A DNA stretch of 64,000 nt from Toxotes chatareus. Its lineage: Eukaryota; Chordata; Actinopteri; Toxotidae. The notes beneath the pieces are model-generated. The model ran no database searches. It worked only from the letters and a program-made list of their open reading frames with translations, and was not told the origin of the DNA. Each line of letters starts with the position of its first letter. Position 1 is the first letter of the stretch. The DNA lies in NCBI GenBank assembly GCA_016801885.1, contig CM028901.1, positions 14,643,095 to 14,707,094 on the forward strand, given 5' to 3'. Below, piece after piece: positions 1-9,854 of the stretch. Position numbers and translations under genes: made by a program.

Positions 1-3000
1 GTTTTTTTCAGGCAAAAAAGTCAAAAATTTTTTTGGACCTCAAAATGTCATAAAAAACGTCATAGTATAGTATTGCGTCAAAATGGCCAAAAAAAAAGTC
101 AAAAAATTTTTGGATTTTGGAATCATTTTTTTTTTAAAATGTCATAAAAAAGCGTCAACATCGGCCAAAAAGTCAAAAAGTTTTTTGGCCTCAAAATGTC
201 ATAAAAAACGTCATAGTATAGTAAGGCGTCAAAATCGGCCAAAAAAGTCATAATTTTTTTGACCTCAAAATGTCATAAAAAACATCATAGTATAGTAAGG
301 CATCAAAATCGGCCAAAAAAGTCATACTTTTATGACCTCAAAATGTCATAAAAAACGTCATAGTATAGTAAGGCATCAAAATCGGACAAAAAAGTCATAC
401 TTTTTATGAACTCAAAATGTCATAAAAAACGCTCATAGAATAATATGGTATTTTTTTGGGCAAAAAAAGTCAAAATGTTTTTGGCCTCAAAATGTCATAA
501 AAAACCGTCATAGTATAGTATGGCGTTTTTTGGGGAAAAAAAAAGTCAAATTTTTTTTTCCCTCAAAATGTCATAAAAACGTCATAGTATAGTATGGCGT
601 TTTTTTTCGGAAAAAAAAAGTTTAAATTTTTTTTACCTCAAAATGTCATAAAAAAAATCATAGTATAGTAAGGCGTAAATTTTTTTAAAAAAGTCAAAAA
701 AAATTTTGATCTCAAAATTTCATATAAAACGTCGTCATAGTATAGTATGGCGTTTTTTTTCGGAAAAAGTTCAAAATTTTTAGTATAGTATGGCTCAAAA
801 TAAAAAAACGTCAAATGTCATATAGTATAAGCATTTTGGAAAATCTCATTCAAAAATGGCATTTTTTTTGGCAAAAAAAGTCATAAAAAACGTCATAGTA
901 TAGTATGGCTTTTTTTTCGGGCAAAAAAAGTCAAAAATTTTTTGGCCTCAAAATGTCATAAAAAAACGTCATAGTATAGTATGGCATTTTTTTTCGGGCA
1001 AAAAAAGTCAAAATTTTTTTGGACCTCAAAATGTCATAAAATACCGTCATAGTATAGTATGGCGTTTTTTTTGGGCAATAAAAGTCAAAAAAATTTTTGA
1101 CCTCAAATAGTGTCATAAAAAAAAAAAAGTCATCATAATATAGTATGGCGTTTTTTTTAAAAAAAAAAAAAAGTCAAAAAATTTTTTGACCTCAAAATGT
1201 CATAAAAAATGTCATAGTATAGTATGGCGTTTTTTTCGGGCAAAAAAGTTCAAAATTTTTTTTGGTCTCAAAATGTCATAAAAAACGTCATAGTATAATA
1301 TGGTATTCTTTTTGGGCAAAAAAAGTCAAAATGTTTTTTGGCCTCAAAATGTCATAAAAACAGTCATAGTATAGTATGGCGTTTTCTTCGGGCAAAAAAA
1401 GTCAAAAATTTTTTCGGCCTAAAAAAGGCATAAAAAACGTCATACTATAGTAAGGCGTTTTTTTCAGGCAAAAAAAGTCTACATTTTTTTGGACCTCAAA
1501 ATGTCATAAAAAACGTCGTAGTATAGTATAGTATTAAAAAAGTCAAAATGGCCAAAAAAAAGTCAAAAAAATATTTGGATTTTGGACCTCATTTTTTTTA
1601 TCAACATCGACCAAAAAAAAAAGTCACAATTTTTTTTACCTCAAAATGTCATAAAAAACGTCATAGTATAGTAAGGCGTCAAAATCGGCCAAAAAAGTCA
1701 TACTTTTTTATGACCTCAAAATGTCATAAAAAAAACATCATAGTATAGTAAGGCATCAAAATCGGCCAAAAAAAGTCATACTTTTTATGACCTCAAAATG
1801 TGCCAAAAAAAACGTCATAGTATAGTAAGTTGTTGTCAAATCGGCCAAAAAAAGTCATACTTTTTATGACCTCAAAATGTCATAAAAAAACGTCATACTA
1901 TAGTAAGGCATCAAAATCGGACAAAAAAGTCATACTTTTTATGAACTCAAAATGTCATAAAAAAACGTCATAGAATAATATGGTATTCTTTTTGGGCAAA
2001 AAAAGTCAAAATGTTTTTTGGCCTCAAAATGTCATAAAAACCGTCATAGTATAGTATGGCTTCTTTTTTTGGCAAAAAAGTTCAAAATTTTTTTGGACCT
2101 CAAAATGTCAGAAAAAACGTCATAATATAGTATGGCCTTTTTTTTCGGGAAAAAAAAGTCACAATTTTTTTCAGCCTCAAAATGTCATATAAAACGTCAC
2201 AGTATAGTATGGCGTTTTTTTCGGGAAAAAAAAGTTTAAATTTTTTTTTACCTCAAAATTTTATAAAAGGCGTCATAGTATAGTAAGGCGTAAATTTCGG
2301 CCAAAAAAAGTGAAAAAATTTTTTCATCTCAAAATTTCATATAAAACGTCATAGTATAGTATGGCGTTTTTTTCGGGGAAAAAAATTCAAAATTTTTTTG
2401 GACCTCATTCAAAGTATGGCATTTTTGGGGGGCAAAAAAAGTCATAAACAACGTCATAGTATAGTATGGCTTTTTTTTTCGGGCAAAAAAAGTCAAAAAT
2501 TTTTTGGGCCTCAAAATGTCATAAAAAACGTCATAGTATAGTATGGCATTTTTTTCGGGCAAAAAAAAGTCAAAATTTTTTTGGACCTCAAAATGTCATA
2601 AAATCCGTCATAGTATAGTATGGCGTTTTTTTTGGGCAATAAAAGTCAAAAAAATTTTTGACCTCAAAACGTCATAAAAAATGTCATAATATAGTATGGC
2701 GTTTTTTTTTTTCGGGCAAAAAAAGTCAAAAAATTTTTTGACCTCAAAATGTCATAAAAAATGTCATAGTATAGTATGGCGTTTTTTTCGGGCAAAAAAG
2801 TTCAAAATTTTTTTTGGTCTCAAAATGTCATAAAAAACGTCATAGTATAATATGGTATTCTTTTTGGGCAAAAAAAAAATGTCAAAATGTTTTTGGCCTC
2901 AAAATGTCATAAAAAAAGTCATCAAAGTATAGTATGGCGCGTTTTCTTGAACAAAAAAAGTCAAAAATTTTTTTTGCCTCAAAATGTCATAAAAACGTCA

Positions 3001-3720
3001 TACTATAGTAAGGCGTTTTTTTTTCAGGCAAAAAAAGTCTACATTTTTTTGGACCTCAAAATGTCATAAAAAACGTCGTAGTATAGTATTGCGTCAAAAT
3101 GGCCAAAAAAAGTCAAAAAATATTTGGATTTTGGACCTCATTTTTTTGGCGTCAACATCGGCCAAAAAAAGTCACAATTTTTTTTACCTCAAAATGTCAT
3201 AAAAAACGTCATAGTATAGTAAGGCGTCAAAATCGGCCCAAAAAAGTCATACTTTAGTATGACCTCGAAATGTCATAAAAAACATCATAGTATAGTAAGG
3301 CATCAAAATCGGCCAAAAAAAGTCATACTTAAGTATGACCTCAAAATGTGCCAAAAAACGTCATAGTATAGTAAGTTGTCAAAATCGGCCAAAATAAGTC
3401 ATACTTTAGTATGACCTCAAAATGTCATAAAAAACGTCATACTATAGTAAGGCATCAAAATCGGACAAAAAAAGTCATACTTTAGTATGAACTCAAAATG
3501 TCATAAAAAACGTCATAGAATAATATGGTATTCTTTTTGGGCAAAAAAAGTCAAAATGTTTTTTGGCCTCAAAATGTCATAAAAACCGTCATAGTATAGT
3601 ATGGCGTTTTCTTCGGGCAAAAAAAGTCAAAATTTTTTTCGGCCTCAAAATGTCATAAAAAACGTCATACTATAGTAAGGCTTTTTTTTCAGGCAAAAAA
3701 AGTCTACATTTTTTTGGACC
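1..3720. repeat. Higher-order repeat block, ~1.54 kb period
   Basis: Within the left half of the satellite, rare variant monomers recur at a long period. AGAATAATATGG starts at 437, 1972 and 3517 (spacing 1535 and 1545). GTATAATATGGTATTC starts at 1293 and 2845 (1552). TGGATTTTGG starts at 111, 1576 and 3125 (1465 and 1549), with an extra copy at 3790. A variant with CTCATTCAAA lies near 844 and 2404 (about 1560). The same order of about 20 monomers is therefore repeated as a block, with two near-complete and one partial copy visible. Boundaries are approximate. Confidence 0.8.
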
Positions 3721-6674
3721 TCAAAATGTCATAAAAAACGTCATAGTATAGTATTGCGTCAAAATGGCCAAAAAAAGTCAAAAAATTTTTGGATTTTGGA
3801 CCTCATTTTTTTGGCGTCAACATCGGCCAAAAAAAGTCACAATTTTTTTTACCTCAAAATGTCATAAAAAACGTCATAGTATAGTAAGGCGTCAAAATCG
3901 GCCCAAAAAAGTCATACTTTAGTATGACCTCGAAATGTCATAAAAAACATCATAGTATAGTAAGGCATCAAAATCGGCCAAAAAAAGTCATACTTTAGTA
4001 TGACCTCGAAATGTCATAAAAAAACATCATAGTATAGTAAGGCATCAAAATCGGACAAAAAAAGTCATACTTTAGTATGAACTCAAAATGTCATAAAAAA
4101 CGTCATAGTATAGTAAGGCGTCAAAATCAGCCAAAAAAAGTCAAAAAAAATTTTTACCTCAAAATGTCATAAAAAACGTCAGAGTATAGTAAGGCGTCAA
4201 AATCGGCCAAAAAAAGTCATACTTTAGTATGACCTCGAAATGTCATAAAAAACATCATAGTATAGTAAGGCATCAAAATCGGCCAAAAAAAGTCATACTT
4301 TAGTATGACCTCGAAATGTCATAAAAAACATCATAGTATAGTAAGGCATCAAAATCGGACAAAAAAAGTCATACTTTAGTATGAACTCAAAATGTCATAA
4401 AAAACGTCATAGTATAGTAAGGCGTCAAAATCAGCCAAAAAAAGTCAAAAAAAAATTTTTACCTCAAAATGTCATAAAAAACGTCAGAGTATAGTAAGGC
4501 GTCAAAATCGGCCCAAAAAAGTCATACTTTAGTATGACCTCAAAATTTGCCAAAAAGCGTCATAGTATGGTAAGGCGTCAAAATCGGACAAAAAAAGTCA
4601 TACTTTAGTATGACCTCGAAATGTCATAAAAAACATCATAGTATAGTAAGGTGTCAAAATCGGCCAAAAAAAGTCATACTTAAGTATGACCTCAAAATGT
4701 GCCAAAAAACGTCATAGTATAGTAAGGTGTCAAAATCGGACAAAAAAAGTCATACTTTAGTATGACCTCAAAATGTCATAAAAAACGTCATACTATAGTA
4801 AGGCTTCAAAATCGGACAAAAAAAGTCACACTTTAGTATGACCTCAAAATGTCATAAAAAACGTCATACTATAGTAAGGCGTCAAAATCGGACAAAAAAA
4901 GTCATACTTTAGTATGACCTCAAAATGTCATAAAAAACATCATAGTATATTGAGGCGTCAAAATCGGACAAAAAAAGTAAAAAAAAATTTTGACCTCAAA
5001 ATGTCATAAAAAACGTCATAGTATAGTAAGGTGTAAAAATTGCAAAAAAAAGTCATACTTAAGTATGACCTCAAAAAATGTCATAGTATATTAAGGTGTC
5101 AACATCGGCCAAAAAAAAAGTCATACTTTAGTATGATCTCAAAATGGCATAAAAAACGTCATACTATAGTAAGGCGTCAAAATCGGACAAAAAAAGTCAT
5201 ACTTTAGTATGACCTCAAAATGTCATAAAAAACGTCATACTATACTAAGGCGTCAAAATCGGACAAAAAAAGTCATACTTTAGTATGACCTCAAAATGTC
5301 ATAAAAAACATCATAGTATATTAAGGCGTCAAAATCAGCCAAAAATAGTAAAAAAAATTTTGACCTCAAAATGTCATAAAAAACGTCATAGTATGGTAAG
5401 GTGTCAACATCGGCCAAAAAAAGTCATACTTAAGTATGACCTCAAAATGTGCCAAAAAACGTCATAGTATAGTAATGTGTCAAAATCGGACAAAAAAAGT
5501 CATACTTTAGTATGACCTCAAAATGTCATAAAAAAGTCATACTTTAGTATGACCTCAAAATGTCATAAAAAACGTCATACTATAGTAAGGCATCAAAATC
5601 GGACAAAAAAGTCATACTTTAGTATGACCTCAAAATGTCATAAAAAACGTCATACTATAGTAAGGCGTCAAAATCGGACAAAAAAAGTCATTCTTTAGTA
5701 TGACCTCAAAATGTCATAAAAAACATCATAGTATATTAAGGCGTCAAAATCGGCCAAAAAAAGTAAAAAAAAATTTTGACCTCAAAATGTCATTAAAACG
5801 TCATAGTATAGTAAGGTGTCAACATCGGCCAAAAAAAGTCATACTTTAGTATGATCTCAAAATGTCATAAAAAAACGTCATACTATAGTAAAAGTAAAAA
5901 AAAAATTTTGACAAAATCGGTATAGTAAGGTGTCAAAAAAAAAAGTCATACTTTAGTATGACCTCAAAATGTGCCAAAAAACGTCATAGTATAGTAAGGT
6001 GTCAACATCGGCCAAAATAAGTCATACTTTAGTATGACCTCAAAATGTCATAAAAAACGTCATACTATAGTAAGGCGTCAAAATCGGACAAAAAAAGTCA
6101 TACTTTAGTATGACCTCAAAATGTCATAAAAAACGTCATAGTATAGTAAGGCGTCAAAATCGGCCCAAAAACAGTCAAAAAATTTTTTTTACCTCAAAAT
6201 GTCATAAAAACGTCATACTATAGTAAGGCGTCAAAATCAGCCAAAAAAAGGCAACATTTTTTTTTACCTCAAAATGTCATAAAAAACGTCATACTATAGT
6301 AAGGCGTCAAAATCGGCCCAAAAAATTCATACTTTAGTATGACCTCAAAATGTGCCAAAAAACGTCATAGTATGGTCAGGCGTCAAAATCGGCCAAAAAA
6401 AGTCATACTTTAATATGACCTCGAAATGTCATAAAAAACATCATAGTATAGTAAGGTGTCAACATCGGCCAAAAAAAGTCATACTTAAGTATGACCTCAA
6501 AATGTGCCAAAAAACGTCATAGTATAGTAAGGTGTCAACATCGGCCAAAAAAAGTCATTCTTTAGTATGACCTCAAAATGTCATAAGAAACGTCATAGTA
6601 TAGCAAGGCGTCAAAATCGGCCAAAAAAAGTCATACTTTAGTTTGACCTCAAAATGGCATAAAAAACATCATAG
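3200..6674. repeat. Satellite subfamily with GTCATACTTTAGTATGAC dyad
   Basis: Most monomers in this part carry an 18-base inverted repeat with 8-base arms and a TT or TA centre. GTCATACTTTAGTATGAC is the common form. GTCATACTTAAGTATGAC, a perfect palindrome, occurs near 3325, 4675, 5056, 5424 and 6479. The subfamily also has its own junction variants, such as ATGTGCCAAAAAACG and AAATCGGACAAAAAAAG. A four-monomer block of 304 bp is repeated in tandem near 4074 and 4378. Confidence 0.8.
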
Positions 6675-7249
6675 CTTTTCGTGCTTGGGACCTAAATAGA
6701 CATGCAGATATAATTTGTCAAACATAATGGAATAAAGCCGTTTCATTATTTTTTCATTCTGAAGACCACGGCCAGACAAGCAGTCGCTATTGTCACAGCT
6801 AATGAGGATCTGAGCAGAAATAAAGCTGTAAAATAAAGGTTTAAACTGAGTGGGGAAAAAAGCCAAATGTCACCTCTGAGTGGCATTTATTCCCCTAAAA
6901 GCCTTTCAGCCATTTACCTTTCTCATTACATTTCCCTTTAAGTGAAAAGATACATTCCTCCTTCTGCCGAGGTTTGAAAGGTCTAGGTCTCCAGCATCCT
7001 GAAATCATTATGAGATAATGAGCCATAATGGTCAAATCAATTTAGAAAAAAAAAAGGCACTTTAGAGTTGAATAAATTACATAAATGCATTTCATTGTGC
7101 ACTTTTTTCTCTCCTACACACTTTCATAAATGTCATTCAACTTTGAACAGATGGTGGGTTCAGGAAAGCATCAATCCAGGTCAGACTTTGTACCTTTGAT
7201 GGAAACACCTGAATCCAGCTCTGTAAACAAGATTATGCATGGTGATTAA

Positions 7250-7580
7250 AGTGTTATTCACCCAAATGCAAAATTTAAAGCTGCAATAATCAATATGTTT
7301 ATGGTAACAATGGATCAAATGACTACATGTGATGTGAAAGGGGGTTACTCATTGTGAAAAACTCAGGTCATTTGTGGTGACACAGAATGATCACATGATT
7401 CTGCTCAGTTATACAGAGCTCTTTGGTGTCTTTTAGCTCAATGTTTTTGTTTTGGAGCACCCATCTTTACTTATGTGGTTCAGTCTCACTGCTCATTTCC
7501 AGCCAGCTGTTATCAGCAGAAATGCTAAAACCCACTGTACTCCACATGCATGTGAAAAACTGTTTGGGAAGCAGAGGCTT
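7250..7580. repeat. Possible dispersed repeat
   Basis: The text around AAAGCTGCAATAATCAATAT and onward to the histidine-poor, T-rich end at about 7580 resembles a dispersed teleost repeat from memory. No second copy is present in this window and no terminal repeats or target-site duplication are visible, so the call is weak and the limits are guesses. Confidence 0.25.
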
Positions 7581-8991
7581 TAATTGTTAGGTGTGTTTTT
7601 AAAAAAAAAAAAAAAACAGTGGGTCCGTTTGTTGAGATTGGCTCTGATTGAAAATTTCATGACTATTTGCCAAAAGAAATACCTTCAAGCTGTAAATTTA
7701 AGTCAGTGTTTTAGGTTCCTAAAGTGTCTTTATCCTGAAAGACAGTGCAAACAGCACCCACACGAAGCAGACTGCTGCTGGTAGCTCTCCACAGCCTTAA
7801 TCTTTTTTTTTTTTTTAAAGAATTCTTATTTTTCAGGAAATGTGCACACACTGAAAAAGAAAGTGATATTTAAAGTACCAAAGATGTGGATTTCTGATTT
7901 CTGTTTGTAGGTTTGTTTGGAAAGAGAATCATGGCTTTGAGGGGAAATAGAAGAGCAGAGTAGTTTGCAGTAATCTCAGTGAAGCAGATCGTTTCATGTG
8001 TTGCAGAGATGAGTGTGTCGGAGAGAGTAAATAATGTAGAATCTCCTGGTGAGCTTTCTTCATGGTATCACATCCCATCAGGCCTTTCTCCCTCTTTATT
8101 GGCCTCATCAGATTGACAAGTGCTCTGCTGCTGTTGTGCAAAATTGAAGAGAGGGAAGATGAACAGAGGGAAGAAATTCCCACTCCACCCACCATCCAAC
8201 TATATGGTGATATCTTTTTTCTTTTATGTCACTATCACATCTTCTTCAGATGGAAAAATCAAATCTTTACAGACCCTTAAGTGACAGAGGATGAAATAAT
8301 TCCTCCCTCCGCTACAGACAGAACTGCAGCAGGCGAACTTCTCAAGGCCGCCTTAATGATGCCTGCATGCGTAGTGGCGTGTACGTTGTACACATGTGCG
8401 TTAACATGCATGTGATTTGATTTGCAGAGAAGAAGACAGGAATTTAAATTAGATTTGAGCATGTTTTGATTTGATTTGGAGAGAAACAGGCAGGAGAGGA
8501 AAATGTCTCCAGCATCTAAAGAACAGGGAAACGCAGCGCTTACTGCACAGCTTACAGCAGCTGCTCTTTCAGCATATCCTCCACTTGCAACAGCCCCACA
8601 AGTCTGAGATGAAGGAGGCACTGTGTTCAGAATCCAACTTCCCTTGTCAAACTGCACGCACAAAGAGGAGCCCTGCCGGCATCGGAGAGCCGAACAGCAG
8701 CTGGATCTCTGGATGAACCTGTGGCCGCTGAAAACCTGCACTGCTTCGTTTTTACACACACGCTGGCACACATGAGAAAAAAATCTGTCTGTACAAGTCT
8801 CACATTGACCTTTGAGGAATGATTTGTTGTCAGTGTGATAATTCCACTTGCTGCCAGTGCAGTTTCTCTTGTTCCAGGAAATTTGTACAAATGAACACAA
8901 CATATATATATCTGTAATAAGGCATATAAATGTGAAGAAAATGGCACTTCACATCAGTGGCTCCTTCATCAGCTGCTTGGTTTTCCAAGAA

Positions 8992-9015
8992 AGTGTACTA
9001 GTCAACTAGTACACT
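8992..9015. repeat. Short inverted repeat (11-bp arms, 2-nt spacer)
   Basis: AGTGTACTAGT at 8992-9002 is followed, after the two bases CA, by its exact reverse complement ACTAGTACACT at 9005-9015. The flanking bases do not pair. No gene lies close enough to suggest an operator or terminator role. Confidence 0.85.
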
Positions 9016-9759
9016 GGCGCTGTTGATTTAGCAAAGATTTAACGTTCATGCATGTGTACATTTGGAGGGGGGCTTTATCACCAAAATCTATCTCTTGTAT
9101 GAGCGTTCGCAGTAAGTATAGCCAACTGAACTCAAAGCACAGTTCCATCATTTTCACATCAGAGTTTAATATGACTTGACTCAAGTAGCTCCTCCTGTCT
9201 TTTCCTTAAAGGAAATAAACTCTAAGAAAATCACTGTTTCAAAAAATCAGATGTTGTTAATGGTAGACATTTACGCCTGCTGTTACACAACATGGTGGCC
9301 ACTTATTCTGTTTACAGGCAAGTAAAGGTAATTGGATTTGGTACAATTACACAGCAAACTAACTGCTTTCCTGTTGAAAGAAAAAAAAATAAGATAAATA
9401 AAAAAATAAAAACAAGCGACCTCTAGTGGACGTAGTAATCATGATAAGAGTAAAGGAGGAAGTTAGGGTATAGGGCAACAGGAGACCACTGTTCGTTTCC
9501 CATGTGAAACCAGTGACTGTACCACAACCTTAACTGTTCATTATTGTTACCCTGACAACAAAGGTCCAGAGGTCTGGTATGGCTGCGGCTGCTATGGTTT
9601 ATTGTGTCCTAGAACAGGAACAAATTGTCGATATGTTTGGAGGACTTGTTGCAAACTAAAAAGCCTTGTACTTGTACCACGACTGTATTTCAGACTAAAA
9701 TATCCCAACAAAAACAAGATAGATTGATAGAGGATGAATTATAATCTCACACCATCACC

Positions 9760-9819
9760 AGGTCAAATTTTCTCCAATACTTTGTTTTATAAAACAAAGT
9801 ATTGGAGAAAATTTGACCT
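9760..9819. repeat. Perfect 60-bp palindrome, no spacer
   Basis: The 30 bases from 9760 (AGGTCAAATTTTCTCC...) are followed immediately by their exact reverse complement, ending ...GGAGAAAATTTGACCT at 9819. The centre is TTTTATAAAA at 9785-9794. Pairing stops at once outside this interval (C at 9759, T at 9820). A spacer-free perfect palindrome of this size is hard to explain by chance. It may be a replication template-switch scar or an assembly artefact. Confidence 0.95.
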
Positions 9820-9854
9820 TTGCAGGTATTTGTTTATAAACAAATACCTGCAAA
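9819..9854. repeat. Perfect 36-bp palindrome, no spacer
   Basis: The sequence starts TTTGCAGGTATTTG and ends CAAATACCTGCAAA around a central TTTATAAA. All 18 base pairs of the dyad match. It abuts the preceding 60-bp palindrome and shares one base (9819) with it. Both are centred on TATA. Confidence 0.95.

Larger units (their letters stand above)
1..6674. repeat. Satellite array, ~76 bp monomer
   Basis: This is an uninterrupted head-to-tail array of roughly 88 copies of a monomer of about 76 bp. It starts before the window and stops abruptly at about 6674, where unrelated sequence begins. Each monomer has three recurring parts: CCTCAAAATGTCATAAAAAA, then CGTCATAGTATAGTAAGGCG or a close variant, then a purine-rich stretch such as TCAAAATCGGCCAAAAAAAG. 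The left part (1 to about 3200) is dominated by copies with long T runs and TATGGCGTTTTTTTCGGGC. The right part (about 3200-6674) is dominated by copies with GTCATACTTTAGTATGAC. Short open frames in the array are low-complexity by-products and not genes. I know this motif type from teleost repeats but cannot name a family. Confidence 0.95.

Noticed and set aside
931..5467. Several open frames of 60-77 codons inside the satellite (Lys- or Phe-rich)
   Set aside because: They are translations of the tandem monomer in arbitrary frames, with repeated low-complexity peptides and no start context or conservation.
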